Shown here piece by piece: positions 16,604 through 24,616 of a stretch of 64,000 bases of DNA (position 1 is the stretch's first letter; each line of letters begins with the position of its first letter). Where the stretch lies: NCBI RefSeq assembly GCF_015461845.1, contig NZ_JACOPW010000001.1, positions 496,001-560,000 of the forward strand. The letters are read 5' to 3'. The translations under genes were made by a program, and so were the position numbers. The notes under the pieces were generated by a model, which saw nothing but the letters and a program-made list of their open reading frames with translations, ran no database searches and was not told the DNA's origin. Origin of the DNA: Pseudomonas mucoides. GTDB taxonomy: Bacteria; Pseudomonadota; Gammaproteobacteria; Pseudomonadales; Pseudomonadaceae.

Positions 16604-17065
16604 ATGAAAATACTGACGTTTACCTTATCGGCCCTGGCATTGCTCGCCAGTTCGCAGGCATTGGCGGTGACCGTGGTGCCGCTGAAGAGCCAAACTTCCC
16701 AGACGATCCAGCAAGACACCAGCGCCTGCCAATCTCAGGCCAATGCCCAATTCCCGATCCAAAACACAACGCCATCGGGTGGTCGGGTAAAAGGCGCGAC
16801 CAAAGCGGCGGTCGTCGGAGCCACTGCCGCGGAGGTTCGAGGCCGCCAACACGACAACCTCTACGACCAGGTCGACGACGATATCAAGCAAGACTATCGC
16901 CAGAACAATGCGCGCAGTGCCGCCGCGGCCGGTGTGGTGATCGGGGGATCCAGACAACGCCAGGAGCGCCGTCAGGACGCTGCCGCCACCGACCAAAGCG
17001 TCACCGCCAACAACTCCGTGTACAGCAGCTGCCTGCAACAGCGTGGCTATAACGTTTTGCCTTGA
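16604..17065 (+). CDS. Exported protein of unknown function with paired cysteines
   Basis: A 153-residue protein with signal peptide MKILTFTLSALALLASSQALA. The mature part has one Cys near the N-terminus (TSACQSQA) and one at the C-terminus (SSCLQQRGYNVLP), which could form a disulfide, and two small Gly/Ala stretches (GATKAAVVGATAAEVRG; AAAAGVVIGGS) resembling glycine-zipper exported proteins of pseudomonads. ATG 16604 is used rather than the TTG at 16601. Not recognised beyond that; it is probably a periplasmic or outer-membrane associated protein. Confidence 0.72.
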   Translation: MKILTFTLSALALLASSQALAVTVVPLKSQTSQTIQQDTSACQSQANAQFPIQNTTPSGGRVKGATKAAVVGATAAEVRGRQHDNLYDQVDDDIKQDYRQNNARSAAAAGVVIGGSRQRQERRQDAAATDQSVTANNSVYSSCLQQRGYNVLP

Positions 17066-17070
17066 TCCAG

Positions 17071-17089
17071 GCGCTCCTTGATGGAGCGC
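17071..17089 (+). terminator. Stem-loop after the exported protein gene
   Basis: GCGCTCC-TTGAT-GGAGCGC forms a perfect 7-bp stem 6 bp behind the stop codon. No U-run follows, so this is at best a weak terminator. The remaining 280 bp up to the ToxR-like gene hold no gene or clear site that I can see. Confidence 0.4.
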
Positions 17090-17367
17090 TGGCCCGCCTG
17101 AACAATCTGCCTCGCAGTTTTCGGCTAGCGCCGATGACCCGTATCGAGCATCATCACTGCCCTCGATAGAAACTCCGTGGGTTACCCTTGCTTGATTCCA
17201 GTGATGCTTTTTTTGCGCTATCCCAGCCGTCTCTAAGGGCTCCCTCCGCACCTTCCGCGCTTGTCCGCTTGTAGCCGTTCAGCTCCCTGACCCGTATGGA
17301 TCGCGTCAAATCCAGCCCATCCAAACCGTCTGTATACTCAGCCAGAACCGCCGAACGGAGGACTCCC

Positions 17368-18201
17368 ATGCGCTACGCCTTCAAGTTGAAAAATGGTGCC
17401 ATGGCCCTTTTCGACCCCGATACCGCCTTGCTTTCCATCACCACGCCCTATGGCGATGTTCAAAGTTCCACGATAGGCCGGGCTGAATCCCGTCTGCTGG
17501 ACCTGCTGCTGATGGAACCCGGCCAGACCAAAAGCCGCGATGAGATCATCGACTACACCTGGAATGACCGCGTCGTCGCCTCCGGCAGTTTGAATCAGGC
17601 CGTTTTTTCCCTTAGAAACCTGCTTAATGACAGTCGGGATCATGAGATTCTGATGACGGTTCCTCGACGAGGTTATTGTTTCAACCGCCAGTATGTCGTC
17701 GATGCACAAACGGATTTGCCGGTGCCTGCAGAGGAAGCCGTGCAACCTTCTGCGCCCGTTACTGAGGAGCTTGCGCCAGCCGACACTCAGCCTGCCCCGC
17801 TACGGCCTGGCAAAACCACACAATCGACTTACATGACGAAGGCGCTGTCAGTCGGTTATGTCCTGACCTTGGGCGTCTGCGCATTTGCTGGTTTCCACTC
17901 AGGTTTCCACTCTGGTTTCGATACGCGGAATGTAGAGGTTTCAAGCCTCAAACAGAACGACCTGACTATCCATGCAGTCGGCAATAGCGTCGCTGAAGCT
18001 GAATCACTGAGGGATCTTTCAGCTAAACAGGTGCAACAGGCTTCGCTGAACTTGAAAGGTCAGGTCTGGCTGAACTTGTTTAAATCAAACTATTCCGTTT
18101 CATGCGTTCGCCCGGATGAAAGCACCGTAAACTTGCAATTAAATAGTGATCAAAAAGACCTCGCATTGATGATCCGCCAATGCCTGGAGACGACCCTATG
18201 A
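17368..18201 (+). CDS. ToxR/CadC-like membrane-bound transcriptional regulator
   Basis: A 277-residue protein from ATG 17368 (ribosome site CGGAGGA). The N-terminal winged helix (about 12-108) shows the Trans_reg_C pattern: LLDLLLMEPGQTKSRDEII, then SGSLNQAVFSLRNLL and the wing end VPRRGYCFN. A Pro/Ala-rich linker follows (about 112-150), then one membrane helix (about 158-177, SVGYVLTLGVCAFAGF) with a tandem FHSG duplication just after it, and a periplasmic domain of about 95 residues. This is the architecture of ToxR, TcpP and CadC. The next gene overlaps it by 4 bp and looks like its ToxS-type partner. The shared promoter motif in the following 3 kb may be its target. Confidence 0.85.
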   Translation: MRYAFKLKNGAMALFDPDTALLSITTPYGDVQSSTIGRAESRLLDLLLMEPGQTKSRDEIIDYTWNDRVVASGSLNQAVFSLRNLLNDSRDHEILMTVPRRGYCFNRQYVVDAQTDLPVPAEEAVQPSAPVTEELAPADTQPAPLRPGKTTQSTYMTKALSVGYVLTLGVCAFAGFHSGFHSGFDTRNVEVSSLKQNDLTIHAVGNSVAEAESLRDLSAKQVQQASLNLKGQVWLNLFKSNYSVSCVRPDESTVNLQLNSDQKDLALMIRQCLETTL

Positions 18202-18677
18202 AGACAATACCGCCCATTGCGCACTGGACAGTGCTGGCAATCATCAACGCCGTTTGCATTTTCTCCCTGGTTTATTCGCCATCCTATTACATGGAAAATA
18301 TCAGTTATCAAACCATCACCCGTCAATGGCTGGAAGATCTCAATCAGCTCAATACCGAAGAGTATCTGACCATTGGCCACGGTCGACTGACGCAAACCAC
18401 TCTGGAAAGCCTGAACGGAAAAATTCGTAACGCCACTCTGACGGCGGACATCATTCGCGAAAGCAACCATCACGTTCAGATAAAAATAAACAACGTCAAA
18501 CTTAGCCAGGACACAGAACTGTTTGCGATTGAAAAAACACCTGATCTTTTTTTCAGACGTCAATATGTTCTGCAAGAAGGCGCCGTTCTAAATTACGAGT
18601 TGATCCCTACGAATGATAAAAACACCGTGTGTTTTTATGTGCATGATCTTGGCCGCCTACGCTGCATGAATCACTGA
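18198..18677 (+). CDS. ToxS-like membrane partner of the ToxR-type regulator
   Basis: A 159-residue protein starting within the stop of the regulator gene (ATGA at 18198-18201). One N-terminal membrane helix (about 8-27) is followed by a periplasmic domain of about 130 residues with two Cys near the C-terminus (TVCFYVHDLGRLRCMNH). In size, topology and gene order it resembles ToxS/TcpH, which guard and tune ToxR/TcpP in the periplasm. Sequence likeness to ToxS itself is not evident by eye, so the name rests on topology and linkage. Confidence 0.65.
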   Translation: MKTIPPIAHWTVLAIINAVCIFSLVYSPSYYMENISYQTITRQWLEDLNQLNTEEYLTIGHGRLTQTTLESLNGKIRNATLTADIIRESNHHVQIKINNVKLSQDTELFAIEKTPDLFFRRQYVLQEGAVLNYELIPTNDKNTVCFYVHDLGRLRCMNH

Positions 18678-18702
18678 GTTTGCTGAAACCGGGTCAATAA
18701 TA

Positions 18703-18729
18703 AAAATAACAATTACTAATTTGTATCAA
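18703..18729 (+). promoter_or_regulatory. Shared AT-rich promoter element, copy 1
   Basis: AAAATAACAATTACTAATTT at about 18703-18722, followed by TATCAACC at about 18724-18731. The same element recurs at 20605-20624 and 20792-20811, with TATCAACC also after the third copy. It stands about 125 bp before the small exported protein at 18848. It may be the binding site of the ToxR-like protein encoded just upstream. Confidence 0.55.
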
Positions 18730-18847
18730 CCGATCTCCCCCTTCAAAGTCCCTCCTCTACCGTTCTCGGAGCCGATCTGCTGTCGCTCAGCACAACAACG
18801 GCTCCAGGCTTATCCCGACACATACATTTTTGCGAGCCGTCATACCG

Positions 18848-19105
18848 ATGATGACCAAGATGCTGGCAGTCCTGTCTCTAGCGGCATTGCCCTTTCATTC
18901 AGTGGCACACGATGAATACTCCAACGGCAGCACCGAGATTGACTTCTACTCAATAGAATTGAGTCCGAATGAAAAGCTGAAATTGTCGCACCTTCAGATT
19001 TACTCAGAGAATGAATCTCATGACGAGGAAGGAACAAACAACACCCCCCGACCTTCTCCGCCACAACACGTCATCAATGACGACCCTGCTCTGATCCTGC
19101 TTTGA
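18848..19105 (+). CDS. Small exported protein, unknown
   Basis: An 85-residue protein starting MMTKMLAVLSLAALPFHSVA, a signal peptide cleaved before HDEYSNGS. The mature part is about 65 residues, acidic and polar, with Ser, Glu and Pro (TNNTPRPSPPQHV), and has no cysteines. No family recognised. The start at 18848 is chosen over a TTG upstream because it gives the proper signal peptide. The copy of the repeated AT-rich element upstream ties it to the ToxR-like locus. Confidence 0.55.
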   Translation: MMTKMLAVLSLAALPFHSVAHDEYSNGSTEIDFYSIELSPNEKLKLSHLQIYSENESHDEEGTNNTPRPSPPQHVINDDPALILL

Positions 19106-19261
19106 TAATTGTTCTGCGCTTGACTGCCTGACCCTGGGCAATATGAGTTTTTGACTTTAATTAGCATCGCCGGCGCGTGATCATCCACAGACCAAGCCGT
19201 GAGCATCATGCGGCTGACACCAGGCTCTGACTGAAAAATCACTAACAAGGAAAGCACGTCA

Positions 19262-19633
19262 ATGCAGCTAAAAAACTTCGCAACCGTTTCGTTTGGTGTA
19301 TTGCTTTCTCTCAAGGCCATGGCCTATGACAAGGAAGTTTATAATTCCGACATGACGCGTGTTGAAAGCAACAAGAAGTCGCAGGACGATGAGCACTCTC
19401 GTTACAAGATTTGCACAGACTATCGAGTCGACGATTTTTTTGCCTTTGATGCCGCCGCGATCGGCCCGGCCAGTGAAACATCGGCCATTTTCGGGTCGAA
19501 GCTAGCGCCGTGCAAACTTCAGAGCCTGGTGGATACCCCCCTGAGCGACGCGTACGTTTTTGCCGCGGCGCTGGAGCTTATGCCGGCATCGCCTGGCACC
19601 GTCCATTTAGCTGAAGAGCCTTCAATTCCATGA
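19262..19633 (+). pseudogene. Decayed paralogue of the outer-membrane barrel gene at 20888
   Basis: A 123-codon frame that follows the barrel protein at 20888 residue by residue over its first 60 positions. Both have a signal peptide, then YDKEVYNSDMTRVESNKKSQ against DDKGLYLGAGVSSIETDKSQ, then SRYKICTDYRVDDFFAFDAA against TSYKVFAGYRLNSYLAFEGA. The glycines and aromatic residues needed for beta-strands are lost and the second half is missing or unrelated. It therefore looks like a truncated, diverged duplicate. It still has a signal peptide and an ATGA overlap with the AraC-type gene, so it may be translated as a leader or a new small exported protein. Confidence 0.6.
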
Positions 19634-20592
19634 GCATCCCTGATGAAGTCTTTCATGTAACCGCTACTCCTGCGGACAACGCCAATAGAACCATTGGCCG
19701 ATGGGAGATTAACCTCATCACCTCAGAACATGAGGCGAACATTCGACAGCACAAACTCATGCATAGCCCCCGAGTGCAATGCAGTCGGCTGGAGTTTGAT
19801 TCGGCGGTCACGATGATCAGCTCTGTGCCTCATGGCTGTGTAAGCTTTGCCATTTCACAGACTTCCGTTGGCCGCCCCATCGTCAATGATCATGAACTGC
19901 GCCCCAACGAAATCATCGCGCTGCACAGCGATGAACCCGTGCGTTACACCTGTGAGCCGAATGAAACGCTGTTCACCCTGACCACGACGCTGGAACACTA
20001 TGCCCAGTGCCTGGAAAATCATCCCGCGATCGACGTTCTGGCCAATCGAAAGGAACAGCGCTTTCAGGTGGCCAACTTCAAATTAATACAGTCTGCCATT
20101 CAAGCCATCAGCGCTTACGCAATCGACGTCAAAACCCCTTCTTTAAAACAGCGTGACAGCTCGAAAGCTTCAGGCATTGAAAGTGCATTGCTGACTTCGC
20201 TGCTGCGGGCACTCACGCCGGTTGGGCGCTCCGCGCTTAAAACCCCGACCCGAAGAAGGGTGGCGATAGAAGCCATCGAATACATCCACGCCAATGCAAA
20301 AAAAGCGCTGTGCATGAAAGCGCTGGTCAAACAACTCAGAACGACGACTCGTACCTTGCATCATGGTTTCGTTGAAACGTTCGGCGTGACGCCGATTGCC
20401 TACATTAGAAATGTAAGGCTCGCCAATGTTCGCCGAGACTTGATCCGCAACACTTGGCCAACGGTCACCGAAACGGCCATGTATTGGAACTTCCACCACC
20501 TGAGCAGGTTTTCCAAGGCGTATCACGATGCTTATGGGGAAGTGCCTTCGGAAACCGCCCGGCGCCACTCATCCAAACTGCAACTTCGATAA
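19630..20592 (+). CDS. AraC-family regulator
   Basis: A 320-residue protein. The N-terminal 200 residues resemble the AraC_binding_2 type of sensor domain. The C-terminal part (about 218-315) is the AraC DNA-binding domain: LCMKALVKQLRTTTRTLHHGF for the first helix-turn-helix, then FGVTPIAYIRNVRLANVRRDL and YWNFHHLSRFSKAYHDAYGEVPSE, the family signature. It starts inside the stop of the decayed barrel gene (ATGA). Its ligand and targets are unknown; neighbouring envelope genes are candidates. Confidence 0.88.
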   Translation: MSIPDEVFHVTATPADNANRTIGRWEINLITSEHEANIRQHKLMHSPRVQCSRLEFDSAVTMISSVPHGCVSFAISQTSVGRPIVNDHELRPNEIIALHSDEPVRYTCEPNETLFTLTTTLEHYAQCLENHPAIDVLANRKEQRFQVANFKLIQSAIQAISAYAIDVKTPSLKQRDSSKASGIESALLTSLLRALTPVGRSALKTPTRRRVAIEAIEYIHANAKKALCMKALVKQLRTTTRTLHHGFVETFGVTPIAYIRNVRLANVRRDLIRNTWPTVTETAMYWNFHHLSRFSKAYHDAYGEVPSETARRHSSKLQLR

Positions 20593-20604
20593 GCGCCAGA
20601 TCAA

Positions 20605-20624
20605 AAAATAACAATCATTAATTT
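20605..20624 (+). promoter_or_regulatory. Shared AT-rich promoter element, copy 2
   Basis: AAAATAACAATCATTAATTT, 17 of 20 bases like copy 1, about 56 bp before the small membrane protein start at 20680. Like copy 1 it is followed by a pyrimidine-rich stretch with a CCCCC run. Confidence 0.55.
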
Positions 20625-20679
20625 TTCTCCGCTCCCCCGAATGGCCAACATTGCTTATTTCTCAGCCGAAGGGACCAGC

Positions 20680-20784
20680 ATGCGCTATCGATTGAATTCA
20701 TTACCGCTCAAACAAAAGATCTTCTTTTGCCTGGCCGCGTACCTATGTGGCGTCGCGTTAGCCTGGCTGATTGACAGCTTATAA
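20680..20784 (+). CDS. Very small membrane protein (34 residues)
   Basis: ATG at 20680 after GAAGGGACC. The product MRYRLNSLPLKQKIFFCLAA begins with a positively charged tail and is followed by a single membrane helix ending in WLIDSL. The reading frame, ribosome site and own copy of the shared promoter element argue that it is real. No family recognised. It could be a regulator of an envelope complex, as many such miniproteins are. Confidence 0.5.
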   Translation: MRYRLNSLPLKQKIFFCLAAYLCGVALAWLIDSL

Positions 20785-20791
20785 CGCACAC

Positions 20792-20819
20792 AAAATATCA
20801 ATCATTGATTTCTATCAAC
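20792..20819 (+). promoter_or_regulatory. Shared AT-rich promoter element, copy 3
   Basis: AAAATATCAATCATTGATTT at about 20792-20811, then TATCAACC at about 20813-20820, as after copy 1. The core AATCATTGATT is palindromic. It lies about 77 bp before the barrel gene at 20888. Confidence 0.55.
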
Positions 20820-20887
20820 CTTCGCGATCACTCAAATTCTTGGCGTTCACCTCACCACCGACAACCTGTAGAAGGACTTCACCTCAC

Positions 20888-21388
20888 ATGTTATTTCGAA
20901 ACCTTGGCTTCGTTTCGCTGCTTTCGTTACTGTCTTTTCAGGCATTGGCGGATGACAAGGGTTTGTATCTTGGCGCCGGCGTCAGCAGCATTGAAACCGA
21001 CAAATCCCAGCTGAGCGATGACGACACCAGCTATAAGGTTTTTGCAGGCTATCGCCTCAACAGTTATCTCGCGTTCGAAGGCGCATTTGTTGATCTCGGC
21101 CAATTCGAAGACAAGGATCTTGATTTCGATGGCAAGTCAGTTCAGGCCGCTGCCCATATCGGCTTTCCGATAGGCGATCGCGTGCGAGTATTCGGTAGTG
21201 TCGGTGCTCACGCTTGGGATGCTGACGGTAATGCCAGCGATGACGACACTGGCGTGGACCTGACCTACGGGGCCGGCGTTGAATTTGATGTATTTCGCAA
21301 CATTGGTATCCGTGCCGAATATGAAGTACTGGAAGTTGGTGAAATCGATCTGAATCAAACAACGGCCTCTGCTTACATTCTCTGGTAA
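20888..21388 (+). CDS. Small outer-membrane beta-barrel protein (OmpA/Ail-like fold)
   Basis: A 166-residue protein with signal peptide (MLFRNLGFVSLLSLLSFQALA) and a mature part of alternating beta-strands typical of eight-stranded barrels: GLYLGAGVSSIETDKS, YKVFAGYRLNSYLAFEGAFVDLG, VFGSVGAHAWDADG, DLTYGAGVEFDVFRNIGIRAEYE, ending in YILW with a terminal aromatic residue. The start ATG 20888 follows GAAGGAC; an upstream extension lacks a signal peptide. It is probably a surface or stress-induced barrel of the Ail/Lom or OmpA-like class. Its decayed copy lies at 19262. Confidence 0.85.
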   Translation: MLFRNLGFVSLLSLLSFQALADDKGLYLGAGVSSIETDKSQLSDDDTSYKVFAGYRLNSYLAFEGAFVDLGQFEDKDLDFDGKSVQAAAHIGFPIGDRVRVFGSVGAHAWDADGNASDDDTGVDLTYGAGVEFDVFRNIGIRAEYEVLEVGEIDLNQTTASAYILW

Positions 21389-21394
21389 TGCGCA

Positions 21395-21429
21395 GTTGAA
21401 TTGAGCGGCCCTGTGGGTCGCTCGATTCA
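21395..21429 (+). terminator. Stem-loop after the barrel gene
   Basis: TTGAAT-TGAGCG pairs with CGCTCG-ATTCAA (21395-21406 with 21418-21429) with one mismatch and an inner CCC/GGG. It lies 7 bp behind the barrel stop codon and argues that the response regulator starts at 21464 and not within this hairpin. No long U-run follows, so it may be a partial terminator. Confidence 0.5.
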
Positions 21430-21463
21430 AACCCTTGAAACCCTCTTCCCGACCAAGAAGCCG

Positions 21464-22000
21464 ATGATCGACTACGACCTTTTAAGTGACGCCGAGCGAG
21501 CGGCAATCAACGCCGCCATTCAGGCCCCGGGATTGCCACTTCAAACAGCCTTGATCGTCGACGATGACGACGCCACACGCGAGTTGCTGGCCGAAATCCT
21601 TCAAGTCAATGGCGTCGCGTGTGTGACGGCTGACAGTGTCGCCGAGGCTTTGTGTTTGTTGGAAATCGACAGTTCGATCGGGCTGGTGATTACTGACTTG
21701 CATATGTATCCGCTGGGTGGCTTGGCGTTGATTCGCGAGATCCGCAAGTCCGAGTGGGCGGATCTGCCCGTTGTGATCGTTTCCGGAGATGCAGAGGTTC
21801 GAGATGCCATTGAGGCCATGCATTTGAATGTGGTCGACTTTCTGTTGAAGCCGATTGATGCGTACGAGTTGATTAACCTGGTTCAGTTCGAACTGGGTTT
21901 CAAGGGAACGGGCTCACATCGAGTCACTCCTCATCTCCCCTGCTACGCTGATGACTCAACGGAGGTCTGGGAACACCGCGACAAAGACGAGACCGCCTGA
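21464..22000 (+). CDS. Single-domain response regulator
   Basis: A 178-residue protein. Residues about 28-150 form a CheY-like receiver: acidic pocket in ALIVDDDDATRELL, phospho-acceptor Asp in LVITDLHMYPLGGL, Ser/Thr in VVIVSGDAEVRDA, and the Lys of FLLKPIDAYEL. The C-terminal 30 residues are polar and carry no output domain. A cognate histidine kinase is not in the window. It may act by protein contact in a phosphorelay. The start at 21464 is chosen because the upstream part of the frame crosses a hairpin. Confidence 0.88.
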   Translation: MIDYDLLSDAERAAINAAIQAPGLPLQTALIVDDDDATRELLAEILQVNGVACVTADSVAEALCLLEIDSSIGLVITDLHMYPLGGLALIREIRKSEWADLPVVIVSGDAEVRDAIEAMHLNVVDFLLKPIDAYELINLVQFELGFKGTGSHRVTPHLPCYADDSTEVWEHRDKDETA

Positions 22001-22039
22001 TGGTCGAACACCCGTAGATCAACCTCAACAGATGACTCT

Positions 22040-23824
22040 ATGAAAGACACCATTCGTTACGCCGAATACTTGCATAAGATCGGAGCAGGTCGCCGCGAAA
22101 TTCCCATGCGTGAACTGGTCTGCGCACCGGTTCGCGATGCCGATGGCCACTGGCAGGCCGCCCCTTACAAAGCAGTGAAATTACGTGGCGGCGAGATCGC
22201 CGCCATCCTCAAGCCTTATCTCAATGTCCGTTTTATGGAGCAGCTTAGCGCCGTGGTGCCGCTGGCCCTGTACCTGGTGCTGTTTCAGATCATCATCCTG
22301 CGCCAGTTGGTTGAAGACTCGGTGCTTGTCACGGCAGGCCTGTTCGCCGTCATCGTCGGACTGATGCTGTTCATGGAAGGCCTGAAACTTGGCCTGATGC
22401 CTTTCGGCGAAATCATCGGCAGCAACCTTCCGCGCAAGTTATCGCTGCCAGTGGTGTTGCTGGTGACCCTGCTGCTGGGCATCGGGGTGACGTTCGCCGA
22501 GCCCGCTATCGGTGCGCTGCGCGCCGCCGGGCAGAACGTTTCGGCAGAGCGCGCGCCCTACCTCTGGGCGATCCTCAATCAATGGACCAGCGCACTGGTT
22601 CTGGTGGTGGGGGCCAGCGTCGGTCTGGCTGCTGTCATCGGCACGCTGCGCTTCCTCTACGGCTGGAGCCTGAAGCCGTTGATCTATTTGTCACTGGCGC
22701 CCGTTCTGCTGCTGACGGTGTACATGAGCAGTGATCCTGAGCTGGCAAAGATTATCGGCCTGGCCTGGGATGCCGGCGCGGTCACCACCGGGCCGGTCAC
22801 GGTCCCGCTGGTGCTGGCGTTGGGCATCGGCATCGCAGCGGCTGCCGGCAAGGGCGGTTCCGGGCTGTCCGGATTCGGTATTGTCACCCTCGCCTCATTG
22901 TTTCCCGTGATCGGCGTCATGCTGCTGGGCCTGTACGTCGCGGCCATCTCTTCGCCGGCAGACATCATCGCCGCGGCGCACGCGGCGGCCAGCGCCGGAC
23001 AACTGGCGGCTGACTGGCACACCGTCAGCCCCGGACTGGAGATCGTTTCCGGGTTGCGGGCCATCGTGCCGCTGGTGATATTCCTGCTGATCGTCCTGAA
23101 ACTGCTGCTGCGCCAAAGCCTGCCACGGCGCGGCGAGATCTTCCTCGGCATCGCCCTGACTGTGGTGGGCATGTGCCTGTTTAATCTCGGTCTGACCTAT
23201 GGCCTGTCCAAGCTGGGAGGTAGTGCGGGCTCGCTGATTCCAGCGGCCTTCATGCAGACGCCGGGTTCGGACGACTCCCCGCTCTACCGGTATGAGGTGG
23301 GGTTGGTACTGGCCCTGGTTTTCGCCTGGGTGCTCGGGTATGGGGCGACCGTCGCCGAACCCGCGCTGAATGCGCTCGGCGTCACCGCCGAGACACTGAC
23401 CAACGGTTTTATCCGCAAGCGCGGCCTTATCCGTGCTGTATCGATAGGTGTCGCCTGCGGCATTGCCGTGGGTGTGGCCAAGTTGGTGTTCGGCCTGCCA
23501 CTGGTCTGGCTGGTGGTGCCGCCCTACCTGTTCGCGGTGGTACTGACGATTTTTTCGACCGAAGAATTTGTCAACGTGGCCTGGGATAGCGCGGGTGTCA
23601 CCACGGGGCCGATCACCGTTCCGCTCGTTCTGGCCATGGGCCTGGGACTGGGCAATGCGACCAACGCCGTCGAGGGTTTCGGCATTCTTTGCATGGCCTC
23701 CGTCGGCCCGGTCATCAGCGTCATGCTCCTCGGACAGTGGGCGCGTTTCCAATTGTGGAGACAGACAAAGGCCGCCGCGGAACAACCTGCGAAGCAATTA
23801 ATGGGCACGGGAGAAGCAGGATGA
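22040..23824 (+). CDS. DUF1538 family membrane transporter-like protein (tandem domains)
   Basis: A 594-residue polytopic protein with two related halves. The first has VTFAEPAIGAL and WDAGAVTTGPVTVPLVLALG; the second has ATVAEPALNAL and WDSAGVTTGPITVPLVLAMG. The duplicated TTGP-TVPLVLA re-entrant-like motif and the AEPA helix suggest an inverted-repeat transporter. The substrate is unknown. About 70 cytoplasmic residues precede the first helix. The next two genes overlap it and encode PII-type proteins, so it is probably gated by a PII-like subunit as AmtB is by GlnK or SbtA by SbtB. Confidence 0.85.
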   Translation: MKDTIRYAEYLHKIGAGRREIPMRELVCAPVRDADGHWQAAPYKAVKLRGGEIAAILKPYLNVRFMEQLSAVVPLALYLVLFQIIILRQLVEDSVLVTAGLFAVIVGLMLFMEGLKLGLMPFGEIIGSNLPRKLSLPVVLLVTLLLGIGVTFAEPAIGALRAAGQNVSAERAPYLWAILNQWTSALVLVVGASVGLAAVIGTLRFLYGWSLKPLIYLSLAPVLLLTVYMSSDPELAKIIGLAWDAGAVTTGPVTVPLVLALGIGIAAAAGKGGSGLSGFGIVTLASLFPVIGVMLLGLYVAAISSPADIIAAAHAAASAGQLAADWHTVSPGLEIVSGLRAIVPLVIFLLIVLKLLLRQSLPRRGEIFLGIALTVVGMCLFNLGLTYGLSKLGGSAGSLIPAAFMQTPGSDDSPLYRYEVGLVLALVFAWVLGYGATVAEPALNALGVTAETLTNGFIRKRGLIRAVSIGVACGIAVGVAKLVFGLPLVWLVVPPYLFAVVLTIFSTEEFVNVAWDSAGVTTGPITVPLVLAMGLGLGNATNAVEGFGILCMASVGPVISVMLLGQWARFQLWRQTKAAAEQPAKQLMGTGEAG

Positions 23825-24183
23825 AAGCTGAAGGAATTACCTACCTCACTGACGTTGCACTGATCACCTGCATTGTCCCCGTCGGGCGCGCAGATCTGGT
23901 GATCCGTGCGGCCCAGGGCATGGGCGCGCCAGGTGCCATCGTCTACCACGCCAACGGGATCGGCCCCCGTGAGCGACTCGGCCTGCTCAGCATCGCCATC
24001 GATGCGGAGAAGGAAGTAGTGAGCTTGCTGGTCGCCGCCGACTACCAGGATGCGGTACTGGAGGCGATCTATCACGCGGCCAATTTGAATGTTCCCGGAG
24101 CTGGAATGATCTATGCGACCCCCGTGGAAAAAGTCGCGACCTACATCCCCCGCGAGATGCTGAAACAGGAGAATGCCTCGTGA
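23821..24183 (+). CDS. PII-family signalling protein
   Basis: A 120-residue protein, ATG overlapping the transporter stop (ATGA). It follows the PII fold pattern: ALITCIVPVGRADLVIRAAQGMGAPGAIVYHANG, SIAIDAEKEVVSLLVAAD and the C-terminal LNVPGAGMIYATPVEKVATY, which sits where the PII C-signature lies. The classical uridylylated Tyr51 T-loop motif of GlnB/GlnK is absent. It is thus a transporter-dedicated PII protein that may sense a nucleotide. Direct partner: the DUF1538 protein, by gene fusion-like coupling. Confidence 0.8.
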   Translation: MKAEGITYLTDVALITCIVPVGRADLVIRAAQGMGAPGAIVYHANGIGPRERLGLLSIAIDAEKEVVSLLVAADYQDAVLEAIYHAANLNVPGAGMIYATPVEKVATYIPREMLKQENAS

Positions 24184-24581
24184 GTCTGGTGGTAGCAGGC
24201 GTACCGGGTGGGGCTGCAAAACTCATTACCTGCGTGTTGCCCGACGATGGCACTGAGCGCACGCTGCTGCAGCTATTGCGAGAGACACATGGCATTACCC
24301 GCGCGGACAGCGTCAATTGCCGAGGCGTGGCCATACTGCAGGCCGCCAAAGCACCCCGCGACGAAGTGCCAGAGGCGGTGCTCACCCGGGTAGTCAATGT
24401 GGTGGTGGAAGTAGCCCAGGCTGAAGAGGTGTTCGACTTCATATGCGTAAACGCCAGGCTGACCGAGCCTGGCAGAGGGTTGATGTACATGACGGCGTTA
24501 AATTTCGCTACGGCAGTGGCGATGCCTGAGGGAGTAGCGGAAGAGCAAGGAGCGATACCCATTCGCTCGGAGCGCCAATAA
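24180..24581 (+). CDS. Second PII-like protein of the DUF1538 operon
   Basis: A 133-residue protein with GTG start at 24180 overlapping the PII stop. The strands LITCVLPDDGTERTLLQLLRE, VVNVVVEVAQAEEVFDFICVNARL and GLMYMTALNFA repeat the beta-alpha-beta plan of PII proteins, with RGLMYM at the place of the C-signature. No T-loop signature. Two different PII-like subunits beside one transporter suggest a heteromeric or antagonistic control pair. The assignment is structural by pattern and weaker than for its neighbour. Confidence 0.6.
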   Translation: MSLVVAGVPGGAAKLITCVLPDDGTERTLLQLLRETHGITRADSVNCRGVAILQAAKAPRDEVPEAVLTRVVNVVVEVAQAEEVFDFICVNARLTEPGRGLMYMTALNFATAVAMPEGVAEEQGAIPIRSERQ

Positions 24582-24616
24582 CCCCCCCAATCGATCAACG
24601 ATCGGGGTATTGGGAA

